This document shows positions 6,823 through 13,744 of a stretch of 16,027 nt of DNA, piece by piece. The stretch is from JBGTBQ01 sp041749275. GTDB taxonomy: Bacteria; Acidobacteriota; Blastocatellia; Pyrinomonadales; Pyrinomonadaceae. Position numbers and translations under genes: made by a program. Below the pieces are notes generated by a model. It did not search any database, was not told the origin of the DNA, and was given only the letters and a program-made list of their open reading frames with translations. The DNA lies in assembly GCA_041749275.1 (NCBI GenBank), contig JBGTBQ010000040.1:1-16027 (forward strand). The letters run 5' to 3'. The stretch's first letter is position 1; every line of letters starts with the position of its first letter.

Positions 6823-6844
6823 GCTACTGGCGTTCCGGTTCAGA

Positions 6845-6873
6845 CTGTCCGCACGCAGGCTGCATGGTATAAT
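6845..6873 (+). promoter_or_regulatory. Extended -10 promoter for the carboxypeptidase-regulatory-like gene
   Basis: TGG-TATAAT (6865-6873) is a perfect extended -10 element. The -35 at 17 bp, CTGTCC, is poor, as usual for extended -10 promoters. The leader would be about 45 nt. Confidence 0.55.
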
Positions 6874-6924
6874 CGCCGACGCAAAGTCGCACGGGGCCGC
6901 AAATCTTATTCACAGAGTTCCGAT

Positions 6925-7584
6925 ATGCTGTATAGAAATTCCACTGTCATTCGCGTCATTTGTCTGTTCTCACTCTGCGCCGGCGGAGTGCTGGCCGTCC
7001 ACGCACAGAAGCAGAAGACAGCTTCGACCCAACCCACGACGGGCATCATCAAGGGGCGTGTCCGTGTCGGCGGCGAGGGCGGCGCCGGGAACATCAGCGT
7101 CACCGTCCAGCAAGGTGAACGCGAGGTCGCGCACGCCACGACCAACGCCAAAGGCGACTTCGAGGTCAAAGCCCTCGACCCCGGTGTCTATGGTCTGACC
7201 CTGCGTAAGCCGGGTTTGCAGGTTGGACGGATTGAAGACTTGAAGGTAAACGCGGGCAAGGTCGTTGACTTGAAGGGCCGGCTCTATCTGGCGGTGGATG
7301 AAGGCACGTTGGCATTCCTGAAGGGGAGCGTCTTCAGCAAGGAGGGGCGGAGCCTGCCCGGCGCGCGCATCGAAGTCGTGCTCCTTCACCCGGATGGTTC
7401 GGAAAAGAAGGTCAACAGCGCGGTCACCAACAGCCTCGGCGCTTTTGCTTTTCGGCTTCCGCCTGCTAATGCACGCTACCGCGTGACGGCTAAGGCCGAC
7501 GGGATGCAGGCGTCGAAGGATGTCGAGATTGACGGCGCGGCAATCTTCCGCGTCGCACTCGAACTCGCCCCCGCCGCGAAGTAG
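6925..7584 (+). CDS. Secreted protein with two carboxypeptidase-regulatory-like (Ig-fold) domains
   Basis: 219 aa. Signal peptide 1-28 (VIRVICLFSLCAGGVLAV, then HAQ). The first beta-sandwich is at about 40-118 (IIKGRVRVGGEGGAGNISV, TTNAKGDFEVKALDPGVYGL, VVDLKGRLYL). The second is at about 129-215 (FLKGSVFSKEGRSLPGARIE, TNSLGAFAFRLPPANARYRV, FRVALELA). Both have the G-x-F/Y-x-F/V-x-x-L-x-P-G-x-Y pattern of CarboxypepD_reg domains. No enzyme domain is attached, so the protein is probably an adhesive or scaffold module exported to the periplasm or surface. The ATG at 6925 is favoured because the signal peptide starts there. The next gene begins 20 bp after its stop, suggesting one transcript. 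Confidence 0.85.
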   Translation: MLYRNSTVIRVICLFSLCAGGVLAVHAQKQKTASTQPTTGIIKGRVRVGGEGGAGNISVTVQQGEREVAHATTNAKGDFEVKALDPGVYGLTLRKPGLQVGRIEDLKVNAGKVVDLKGRLYLAVDEGTLAFLKGSVFSKEGRSLPGARIEVVLLHPDGSEKKVNSAVTNSLGAFAFRLPPANARYRVTAKADGMQASKDVEIDGAAIFRVALELAPAAK

Positions 7585-7604
7585 TCGGCGGCTCATCTCA
7601 ACTT

Positions 7605-7874
7605 GTGAAAGATGCGTCTCACACGACGGACGGGGCGCGCGAAGAATTCCTGACGGCGCGCCAACTCGCCTCGATCATGCAGGTGAGCGAGTCAACCGTG
7701 CGCCGCCTCGCGCGCGAAGGGCGCATCCCCTCGGTGCGCCTCACGCCGCGACTCATCCGCTTCAACCTCAAAGCCGTGCGCCACGCCCTCGACGGCAACT
7801 CACGCCCGCGCCAAGAACGCCGCGCCGAACAGGACGACGCGCAGCTTTCGTTCGACGACCTGCTAAAAGTTTAG
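7605..7874 (+). CDS. Excisionase/MerR-like helix-turn-helix DNA-binding protein
   Basis: 89 aa, GTG start 20 bp after the preceding stop. The winged helix-turn-helix is at about 15-55: FLTARQLASIMQVSESTVRR, LAREGRIPSVRLTPRLIRFN. This matches the excisionase-family HTH (helix_turn_helix_17 type), which binds DNA and is often found either as phage excisionase or as a small regulator. No integrase lies nearby, so a regulator role is more likely. The basic linker (RPRQERRAEQ) and short acidic-hydrophobic tail (LSFDDLLKV) could bind a partner. It may control its own two-gene transcript. The alternative is a remnant of a mobile element, but no attachment site was seen. Confidence 0.85.
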   Translation: MKDASHTTDGAREEFLTARQLASIMQVSESTVRRLAREGRIPSVRLTPRLIRFNLKAVRHALDGNSRPRQERRAEQDDAQLSFDDLLKV

Positions 7875-7915
7875 CCACAAAGACACAGAGAAAAAAGAGC
7901 GGCAGGTATGAAGTT

Positions 7916-7951
7916 GAGAAGGGAGCGTTGAACGCTCAACGCTCCCTTCTC
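7916..7951. terminator. Perfect 16-bp hairpin between convergent genes
   Basis: GAGAAGGGAGCGTTGA (7916-7931) and its exact complement TCAACGCTCCCTTCTC (7936-7951) surround an ACGC loop. It lies in the short gap between two convergent genes (stops at 7874 and 7973). TTCTTGATTTT follows on the plus side, and A-rich sequence (CAGAGAAAAAAGAG) precedes it, giving a U-rich run on the minus transcript. A bidirectional terminator is likely. Confidence 0.8.
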
Positions 7952-7972
7952 GGCAATGATTCTTTCTTGATT

Positions 7973-8299
7973 TTAACTCCGCGCCCCGGTGTCTCGGTGG
8001 CTATCCTTTCGTCGCAACTGAGCCTTCACGTTGATGAACCACGCGAGGATGCCGAGCGCGGCGGCGACGAAAGCGCCGTCCGCGTAACCGTACAGCCAGA
8101 GGCACGCGGCGGTGAGGAGGCACAAGCAGGCAGCGACGAGCCACAGGTAAGAGAAACGCGACCTTTCATCAGCGGATGTCCCGACATCCAAATGGTCAAT
8201 GCCGTTGGCCTCATCCCCCGGCTCGTCGGCGGGAACGTCGTTCGCACTATCATCGCCGCGCCAGCCGGCCTCCGCGTTGTCGTCTTCGCTCTTCGCCAC
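7973..8299 (-). CDS. Small two-span membrane protein, unknown function
   Basis: 108 aa, family not recognised. The first 48 residues are acidic and hydrophilic (DDNAEAGWRGDDSANDVPAD). Two hydrophobic stretches follow at about 50-67 (YLWLVAACLCLLTAACLWLY) and 72-90 (GAFVAAALGILAWFINV), and a short basic tail (KAQLRRKDSHRD). Both termini are probably cytoplasmic. The GTG at 8299 lies one base after the TGA of the DsbD-N-like gene (TGAAGTG), so translation is probably coupled, and the two may act together. No catalytic motif is visible. Confidence 0.7.
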   Translation of the reverse strand: MAKSEDDNAEAGWRGDDSANDVPADEPGDEANGIDHLDVGTSADERSRFSYLWLVAACLCLLTAACLWLYGYADGAFVAAALGILAWFINVKAQLRRKDSHRDTGARS

Positions 8300-8300
8300 T

Positions 8301-8849
8301 TCAGTTGATCGTCACCGAGATGGTCGTCTGAACATCTCGCGGCTGAAAGCACGCTTCGTCGTTGCATGGCTGGACGCGGATTTTCGCGGGCAACTCGTAG
8401 CGCCCCTTCGTCGCGGCGGCGGTCGCGCGCAAGGGGAGTTTGATGACAGCCTCGCCTTCGTACACGGCGAGCGGTTGGTCGCTGAAGCCGAACTTTTTTT
8501 TCAGCGCGGCGGGATAGACGGGCTTACCCGGCTCGATGCCGTTTTGCGGAGCGACGGTCAATAGCGTCCCGATGTAGAACTTGTCAGACGGCGGGTTGGC
8601 ATTGACGTGATAGCCCTCCGCGATTCGTAGACGTACCGACGCCTCTCCCTCGCCGCCCGCGCGCAACTCGGTCCCGGCGGCGCTGGCGGTCACGACCTCG
8701 GCGTGCGCCGGGTCGGGCTTTACGACCTGTGAAGTGGCCGGCGTGCTCGCGGGCGACGCGGTGTGCGCGACGTTCGCGGTGTTCTGCGTCGGCGCGGCGC
8801 AGGATGAAGCAAGCAGAAGCGAGAGCAGGATCAGAGTCAGCCGTGTCAT
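8301..8849 (-). CDS. Secreted DsbD N-terminal-domain-like (thiol:disulfide interchange) protein
   Basis: 182 aa. Signal peptide 1-17 (TLILLSLLLASSC) with Cys17, perhaps a lipoprotein though the lipobox is imperfect (A-S-S-C). A Ser/Thr/Pro/Ala linker spans 18-50. The rest matches the DsbD-alpha (immunoglobulin-like) fold: GYHVNANPPSDKFYIGTLLT, KPVYPAALKKKFGFSDQPLA, VYEGEAVIKLPL, and a Cys pair in VQPCNDEACFQPRDV (C162, C167). In DsbD this domain passes electrons from the membrane domain to periplasmic partners. Here it stands alone, without the eight-span DsbD core or the gamma domain, so it must work with a partner elsewhere, perhaps the adjacent coupled membrane protein, which lacks a Cys pair of the DsbD core type. 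No strong ribosome site was seen. Confidence 0.85.
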   Translation of the reverse strand: MTRLTLILLSLLLASSCAAPTQNTANVAHTASPASTPATSQVVKPDPAHAEVVTASAAGTELRAGGEGEASVRLRIAEGYHVNANPPSDKFYIGTLLTVAPQNGIEPGKPVYPAALKKKFGFSDQPLAVYEGEAVIKLPLRATAAATKGRYELPAKIRVQPCNDEACFQPRDVQTTISVTIN

Positions 8850-8939
8850 GCGGGGAAGTCTAATTGACTCGCGGGTAAAGTCTCAAGCGCGGAGCCGGTA
8901 AGGACGAGCCGCACGCGCTCCCGGCTTCGCGTCCGATCT

Positions 8940-9875
8940 CTACGGCAACGCCGTGCGGCGCCGGAAGCGGCGGAGCGCGAAGCGGATAAGGAGCGCAATG
9001 GGCAGGAAGACGAAGAGAAAGATAGGAATGAGCACGATCACGACGCGGACGAGCACAAGGATAATCGTCGCGGCGGCGTCAATGCCGTCGCCGAAGGCGC
9101 TCTTGACGCTGTGGAAGAAGCTGCTCGTGCTGACGAGCGGCGCGGGCGGGCGCAGCGTAGCTTTGATCGTCGAGAGGCTCGTCTGATTTTCGAGGAAGCG
9201 GCGGCGACCTTCGAGCCGCTCGATCTCCGTGCGGACGTTCGCCAACTCGCGCTGTACTTCGAGCGCGTCGGAAACCCTGCTCGCCGTCTTCATGATTTCG
9301 AGAAACTGCGATTCGAGCGCCTTCTTCGTGCGGATGCGCGCTTCGAGGTCAATGAACTCCTCGGTCACGTCCTGCCCCGTCGTTTTTTCGTCCGTGACCT
9401 GACCGCCGACGCCGCGAATCTCCGCGACGACCGCATCGAATTGCGCGGCGGGCACACGCAGTTCGACCGTCACGACCTCGAAAGGCTTGATGCGGTCGGA
9501 GCCGCCCTGCTGGCGCGACTCGGAGGTGACGACGAAGCCGCCGCGCGATTCGGCGATGGTGGCGATACGGCGCGCCGCCTCGGCGGGCTTGTCCAACTCG
9601 ATAGACAGTTGTGCGTTGCGAATGATTTTGCGCTCGACGGGGACGGGCGCGGCCTGTGACTGGTCAGCCTGCGTGAGCGAAACTTTCTGAAGGGTTCCGT
9701 CCGCCATCCGCGCGTCAGCTTCGACGGGAGCCGTCGCGGCGCGGTTCTCGCCATCGGATTTAACCGACGCCGGTTCGGCCACACCGGCCACCTCACTGCT
9801 TTGCATCTCTCGCCCCGCGCTACAGCCGACAAAAGTGATTGATGCCGCCACGAAAATAATCGCCGCTAGTCTCAT
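8940..9875 (-). CDS. DUF4349 membrane-associated protein with coiled coil
   Basis: 311 aa. The start is set at ATG 9875, preceded by GGAGG at 6-nt spacing; the longer open frame upstream (to 10484) only overlaps the next gene and has no signal. N-terminal signal with Cys19 (IIFVAASITFVGCSAGREM), probably a lipoprotein. A low-complexity linker follows. The DUF4349 region covers about 95-260: KIIRNAQLSIELDKPAEAAR, GGFVVTSESRQ, VELRVPAAQFDAVVAEIRG, then a coiled coil around 180-235 (TEEFIDLEARIRTKKALESQ, RELANVRTEIERLEGRRRFL). A C-terminal membrane span (IILVLVRVVIVLIPIFLFVF) is followed by a basic tail (ALRRFRRRT). The function of the family is not known. It lies 149 bp downstream of the DUF4126 gene on the same strand. 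Confidence 0.9.
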   Translation of the reverse strand: MRLAAIIFVAASITFVGCSAGREMQSSEVAGVAEPASVKSDGENRAATAPVEADARMADGTLQKVSLTQADQSQAAPVPVERKIIRNAQLSIELDKPAEAARRIATIAESRGGFVVTSESRQQGGSDRIKPFEVVTVELRVPAAQFDAVVAEIRGVGGQVTDEKTTGQDVTEEFIDLEARIRTKKALESQFLEIMKTASRVSDALEVQRELANVRTEIERLEGRRRFLENQTSLSTIKATLRPPAPLVSTSSFFHSVKSAFGDGIDAAATIILVLVRVVIVLIPIFLFVFLPIALLIRFALRRFRRRTALP

Positions 9876-10024
9876 GTATGACCTCCGAAATTTTCTGAAA
9901 TCAAACTCGCCCATTGAACGTCGCCGCCCGTCGCCGCTTGCGGGTCGGCAACTTCTTATACACTCCGGCGGCGTGCGAATGTTACGCGGGACGGGTGCCG
10001 GCGGGTAATGTGGGTTTGCACAGT

Positions 10025-10633
10025 TCAGGCCGGCGCCTTCCCACGGAAGAACGCGCTCACCGCCCCGACCATTTTTCTCAAGCGCCGGACGACCTTCGGC
10101 AGAATCCACGCGAGGATGAGGAGGAAGATCAGAATCAGCACGAGCAGTACGACCGGGTGCAGGACGGCCAGCACGACCGCGCCGATGGCGAACACGTCCT
10201 CGACGAGCGAGAGCGTCCAGTTCGTCAACGGTTCGGGACTGAGGTTCGCGCCGGCGCGCACGGTCGCTTTCGTCCCGTGTGTCGAAAGGGCGAGTCCGCC
10301 GCCGAGAAGCAGCGCGACAACCTGCACCGATGGGTCGAGGTCGGTCGTCGCCGCGAGCGCGATCACGGCTCCCGCCGGGACGCAGATAAAGGTGTGAACC
10401 CCATCCCAGATCGTGTCCACGTAAGGAATCTTGTCGGCGAAGAACTCGACCGCGTAGAGGAAAAGCGCGATGCCGATGATCCACCAGTTATCGAGGACTT
10501 CCAAGCCGCCCGGCAGCCGCGAGACGAACCCGAAGCGCTGCAACAAACCCAGCACCGCGACCGTCGCGTAGAGGTTGATGCCCGCGGTCCATGCCGCGCC
10601 GAGCGCCGTCCCTAAAATGGTGATGACATCCAT
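10025..10633 (-). CDS. DUF4126 family integral membrane protein
   Basis: 202 aa. Opening residues TILGTALGAAWTAGINLYAT followed by VAVLGLLQRFG and LEVLDNWWIIGIALFLYAVE, then DKIPYVDTIWDGVHTFICVP are the conserved core of the DUF4126 family. Four to six hydrophobic segments are visible, with one at about 155-178 (AVVLAVLHPVVLLVLILIFL) and a basic C-terminus (RRLRKMVGAVSAFFRGK). No catalytic residues stand out. The family is widely distributed, unknown in function, and often found next to transport or envelope genes. The stop of the sigma-54 regulator lies about 70 bp upstream in a palindromic element. Confidence 0.88.
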   Translation of the reverse strand: MDVITILGTALGAAWTAGINLYATVAVLGLLQRFGFVSRLPGGLEVLDNWWIIGIALFLYAVEFFADKIPYVDTIWDGVHTFICVPAGAVIALAATTDLDPSVQVVALLLGGGLALSTHGTKATVRAGANLSPEPLTNWTLSLVEDVFAIGAVVLAVLHPVVLLVLILIFLLILAWILPKVVRRLRKMVGAVSAFFRGKAPA

Positions 10634-10653
10634 AGCAAGAAACGATGAGCGCG

Positions 10654-10713
10654 GAAGTATGAACGATGAACTGAAGGCATTTGTTTTAATTCATCGTTCA
10701 TCGTTCATACTTC
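10654..10713. repeat. 17-bp perfect inverted repeat covering the sigma-54 regulator stop codon
   Basis: GAAGTATGAACGATGAA at 10654-10670 is exactly inverted at 10697-10713 (TTCATCGTTCATACTTC), with a 26-nt loop. The unit AACGATGA recurs, with an extra copy at 10640-10648. The right arm contains the TGA stop (10705-10707) of the regulator gene, so its tail (NDEV) is encoded by the repeat. It lies between the regulator and DUF4126 genes. It may limit read-through. Confidence 0.8.
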
Positions 10714-12081
10714 ATCGTTTTCTTCTTCCTCTTCCGCTTCGTGCGCCGCGCCGTGTTTGTCGGAGCGCTTGATGCCGAATTTTTCCAGACGGTATTGGAG
10801 CGTGCGAAAGGTGAGGCCGAGCAGCTTGGCCGCCTTCGTGATGTTGTAGTCGGTGCGCTCCATCGCCTGCAAAATCAGGTTGCGTTCCACTTCCTCGAAG
10901 GTGATTCCCTCCGCGGGGAGTTTGAACGCGGTCTCGGCGGAGGGGCGCATCTCCTGCCGGACTTCGAGCGGCAGGTCTTCGACGGCGATGAGGTCGCTCT
11001 CGGCCAGTAGGATGGCGCGCTCGATGGCCGATTCGAGCTGGCGCACGTTGCCGGGCCAGGCGTAGCTGAGGATCACGCGGCGCGCTTCGGTGGTCAGACC
11101 ACGCACCAGCCGCGAGGTGTTGCGCGTGTGCTTTCGCAGGAAGAAGTCAATCAGAACCGGGATGTCCTCAACGCGCTCGCGCAATGGCGGCACGTCAATC
11201 GAGAGAACGTTGATGCGGTAGTAGAGGTCGTCGCGGAAACGTCCGTCGCCGACCATCGCGCGCAGGTCGCGGTTGGTGGCGGCGACCACGCGCACGTCAA
11301 TCTTAACGGCGCGCGTTCCGCCGACGCGCCGAATCTCGCGCTCCTGCAAGGCGCGCAAAAGTTTCGCCTGCATGCCGATGTCGAGTTCGGCGATCTCGTC
11401 GAGAAAGAGCGTGCCTTTGTCGGCGACCTCGAAGAGACCCTTCTTCTCGGCGTGCGCGCCCGTGAACGAACCGCGCTCGTGGCCGAACAGTTCCGACTCA
11501 AGCAGGTTCTCGTTGATCGCGGCGCAGTTGACGGCCTGAAACATCTCGGTCTCGCGCGGACTCTGGTTGTGGATGGCGCGGGCGATCAACTCCTTGCCCG
11601 TGCCCGACTCACCGCGGATGAGCACCGTCGAGGTCGAGCGCGCGACCTTGAGGATCATCTTCTTGACCGCCTCCATCTCCGGCGAGGCCGAGATGATCTC
11701 CTGATCGAGCGCGTCGAGTCTTGCCAGCGCGCGGCGGATCGTGCCGAGCAGCGTCTCCTGATCGAAAGGCTTTTCGAGATAGTCGAACGCCCCGCGCCTG
11801 AGCGCTTCCTTCGCTGAATCAATCGAGCCGTGCGCCGTGAGCAGGATGACGATGATCGAGGAATCGAAAGCGAGCAGTTTCGACAACAGCTCGATGCCGT
11901 CCATCCCCGTCATCTTCAAATCCGTGAGCGCGAGATCGAAACGCCGCTCTTTGGCGATTCGCAAGGCCGCTTCGCCTGACGCAGCCGGCGTCACGTCGTA
12001 GCCCTCGCCCGACAGAATCATCTCCAGAATTTCTCGCTGCGACTTTTCGTCGTCTACCACGAGTATGCTTTTACGAGCCAT
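10705..12081 (-). CDS. NtrC-family sigma-54-dependent response regulator
   Basis: 458 aa from ATG 12081; a TTG one codon earlier is not needed. Receiver domain 2-115: acidic pocket at the start (VDDEK), phospho-acceptor D54 (LALTDLKMTGMDG), T/K switch LLTAHGS and K104. AAA+ domain about 130-370: Walker A GESGTGKE (157-164), sigma-54 contact loop GSFTGA (204-209, usual GAFTGA with A to S), Walker B GTLFLDE, sensor AATNRDLRAMV and arginine-finger region FRDDLYYRINVLSIDVPPLR. Fis-type HTH near the end (YNITKAAKLLGLTFRTLQYR). Phosphorylation by the adjacent HAMP kinase should drive hexamer formation and open sigma-54 promoters. The final residues are acidic and encoded by a repeat. The 70-bp gap to the kinase contains a 28-bp hairpin. 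Confidence 0.96.
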   Translation of the reverse strand: MARKSILVVDDEKSQREILEMILSGEGYDVTPAASGEAALRIAKERRFDLALTDLKMTGMDGIELLSKLLAFDSSIIVILLTAHGSIDSAKEALRRGAFDYLEKPFDQETLLGTIRRALARLDALDQEIISASPEMEAVKKMILKVARSTSTVLIRGESGTGKELIARAIHNQSPRETEMFQAVNCAAINENLLESELFGHERGSFTGAHAEKKGLFEVADKGTLFLDEIAELDIGMQAKLLRALQEREIRRVGGTRAVKIDVRVVAATNRDLRAMVGDGRFRDDLYYRINVLSIDVPPLRERVEDIPVLIDFFLRKHTRNTSRLVRGLTTEARRVILSYAWPGNVRQLESAIERAILLAESDLIAVEDLPLEVRQEMRPSAETAFKLPAEGITFEEVERNLILQAMERTDYNITKAAKLLGLTFRTLQYRLEKFGIKRSDKHGAAHEAEEEEENDEV

Positions 12082-12097
12082 CAAATTTAGGGATGAA

Positions 12098-12164
12098 GGA
12101 TGAAGGATGAGGGATGGAGCAAGTCAACCAACAACCGACTTGCTTCATCCCTCATCCTTCATCC
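12098..12164. repeat. 28-bp inverted repeat between kinase and regulator genes
   Basis: The arms 12098-12125 and 12137-12164 are complementary with one mismatch, around an 11-nt loop. They are built from GGATGAA/GGATGAG units ending GCAAGTC. The right arm contains the kinase stop codon (12152-12154) and the preceding acidic codons. In RNA read from kinase to regulator it forms a very stable hairpin whose base is 16 nt before the regulator ATG, so it could attenuate transcription or affect translation of the regulator. Confidence 0.85.
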
Positions 12165-13720
12165 TCATCTTTTCCTCCTGTTGTCGGTAGTTCCACAACG
12201 AACGTTGTGCCTTCGCCTTCTTTGCTCTCGACGTTGATCGTGCCGTCGTGGTCGTCCACAGCCTTCTTGACGATGGCAAGGCCGAGGCCGCTGCCGGTCT
12301 CTTTGGTCGAGAAGTAAGGCTCGAATAATTTCGAGATGTTCTCCGGCGCGATGCCGCGCCCCGTGTCCGCAATCTCGATGCGGGCGTGCCCGTCATTCGC
12401 CGAAAGACGGACGGTCAAACGCCCGCCTTTGCCCTCCATCGCCTGCATACCGTTAATGATAAGGTTTGTGAAGACGGAACGTAAAGACTCGCGGTCTCCG
12501 AACACGCGCAGGTGTTGGTCGCCGGTGCGCTCGACGCGCGTCTCGACGCCCGTCTCGGCGGCCTGCATCTCGACCATGCGGAGTGCGTCCGTGACGGTCT
12601 CTTCGAGGTCGAGCGGTTTGAGGTCGAGGTTGGCGGGCCGCGTGTACTTCAGGAATTCGGTGATGCGCGTGTTGATGCGCTGGACTTCGGTCTTGAGCTG
12701 CGTGGTTAGGCGTTCGACTTTCTCGCGTTTTACGGGGTCGGAGGGCGCGAGGCTCGTCCGCAGGTGATCGAGCGTGAGGTTGATGTAGTTCAGCGGGTTC
12801 CTGACCTCGTGCGCGATGGCTGAGGCGAGACGGCCAATGACCGCCGACTGTTCCGCCTGCTTGACCTGCGCTTCCAACTCACGCATCCGTCCGAGGCCGG
12901 CAACCATCTCATTGAAAGTTGAAGCGAGCGCGCCGATCTCGTCGCGGCGGTCGGCGGAAGGGACGCGGAAGGAGAAATCGCCCGCCGCTACTCGCTGCGT
13001 GGCGCGGGCGAGGTCTTTGACGGGGCGTGTAAAGCGCCAGACCAGAAACGTCGCCGCAAGCGTGGCGAGCAGCAGCACGGTCACCGTCGGCACCAGCGGC
13101 GCGAGCGTGTCCGCCCACGAATCGTTTTCAGGCGTCTTCGCCGCGCCGAGCACGACGATGACGTAATTAAGACCGGTGCTGGTCTCGACCGGGATCGGGA
13201 AGGCGCGCGGCGCGCCCACGTCCGGAAGCTCCACGGGCGGCGGCGAAGAGGGAAGTAGTTGCCGTATATTTTTTGTCGTCTGCCCCGCTTCGACGAGTCT
13301 GGGCAACGGCACGTCCCCGATGTTGAAATACTTCGCCGTGCCATCCTCCAGCGTCCGTGGGGCGTAGCGCGGGTCGAGACTGTCATCCACGCGTCCGTGT
13401 TCATTGACGACAAGGATATTCATCACGCGCCCGGCTTGTTCTTCGAGAAAGGGAACCTTGTGCAGTTTGTCTATTTTAATCAAATACTCGTTCGAGGTGA
13501 TGCTTTCGAGCGCGAGCGCGGTGCTGGCGGCCAGAGCCTGCTCCTGTTTGGCGATGATGATGGCGCGGCGCAACTCTTCGCGGCGGTGCAGGTAGGATTG
13601 CACGAGAAGCGTGGCGACCAGCAGCGCCGCCATCACCAGCAGGAGCCGCCAACGGAAGCTGTAAAACGGTTTCGGCATACGCATAAAGAATAGTAGCCGA
13701 AAGAAAAACTTTCGACTCAT
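12152..13720 (-). CDS. HAMP-domain sensor histidine kinase (NtrB/AtoS-like), partner of the sigma-54 regulator
   Basis: 522 aa from ATG 13720; GTG 13744 and ATG 13684 or 13678 are alternatives, and none has a Shine-Dalgarno. Two membrane spans: about 24-42 (RLLLVMAALLVATLLVQSYL) and about 210-228 (VPTVTVLLLATLAATFLVW). The 165-residue loop between is the periplasmic sensor region, with no named domain seen. HAMP 230-282 (FTRPVKDLARATQRVAAGDF). HisKA with phospho-His in SAIAHEVRNPLNYINLTLDH. HATPase: N-box NLIINGMQAM, G1 IADTGRGI, F-box FEPYFSTKE, G2 GSGLGLAIV. It autophosphorylates and passes phosphate to the regulator immediately downstream. The C-terminal KDEDEG is repeat-encoded. A MITE-like element lies just upstream. 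Confidence 0.95.
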   Translation of the reverse strand: MSRKFFFRLLFFMRMPKPFYSFRWRLLLVMAALLVATLLVQSYLHRREELRRAIIIAKQEQALAASTALALESITSNEYLIKIDKLHKVPFLEEQAGRVMNILVVNEHGRVDDSLDPRYAPRTLEDGTAKYFNIGDVPLPRLVEAGQTTKNIRQLLPSSPPPVELPDVGAPRAFPIPVETSTGLNYVIVVLGAAKTPENDSWADTLAPLVPTVTVLLLATLAATFLVWRFTRPVKDLARATQRVAAGDFSFRVPSADRRDEIGALASTFNEMVAGLGRMRELEAQVKQAEQSAVIGRLASAIAHEVRNPLNYINLTLDHLRTSLAPSDPVKREKVERLTTQLKTEVQRINTRITEFLKYTRPANLDLKPLDLEETVTDALRMVEMQAAETGVETRVERTGDQHLRVFGDRESLRSVFTNLIINGMQAMEGKGGRLTVRLSANDGHARIEIADTGRGIAPENISKLFEPYFSTKETGSGLGLAIVKKAVDDHDGTINVESKEGEGTTFVVELPTTGGKDEDEG

Positions 13721-13744
13721 GAAAAAAACTTGACGCCGTCGCAC

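Larger units (their letters stand above)
6448..6924. other. Divergent regulatory region between VWFA and carboxypeptidase-regulatory-like genes
   Basis: This 477-bp stretch has no credible gene. It holds a minus-strand promoter (6497-6525), GGAGGC/GGCAGG-type units (about 6530-6597), a CATTGGT palindrome and AATGGTAAAT repeats (6601-6685), a GGGTCAGTT inverted repeat (6777-6822) and an extended -10 promoter for the plus strand (6845-6873). Confidence 0.65.

Noticed and set aside
6791..7198. 135-codon plus-strand open frame overlapping the carboxypeptidase-regulatory-like gene
   Set aside because: Different frame from the signal-peptide-bearing gene; product is Ser/Arg/Pro-rich noise.
9876..10484. 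203-codon N-terminal extension of the DUF4349 frame
   Set aside because: It overlaps the DUF4126 gene in another frame and reads as Arg/Pro-rich noise; a GGAGG-preceded ATG and signal peptide mark the true start at 9875.
11128..11817. 229-codon plus-strand open frame
   Set aside because: Opposite the AAA+ domain of the sigma-54 regulator; no independent support.
12082..12084. TTG one codon upstream as start of the sigma-54 regulator
   Set aside because: The ATG directly after it is more likely and the family starts there.
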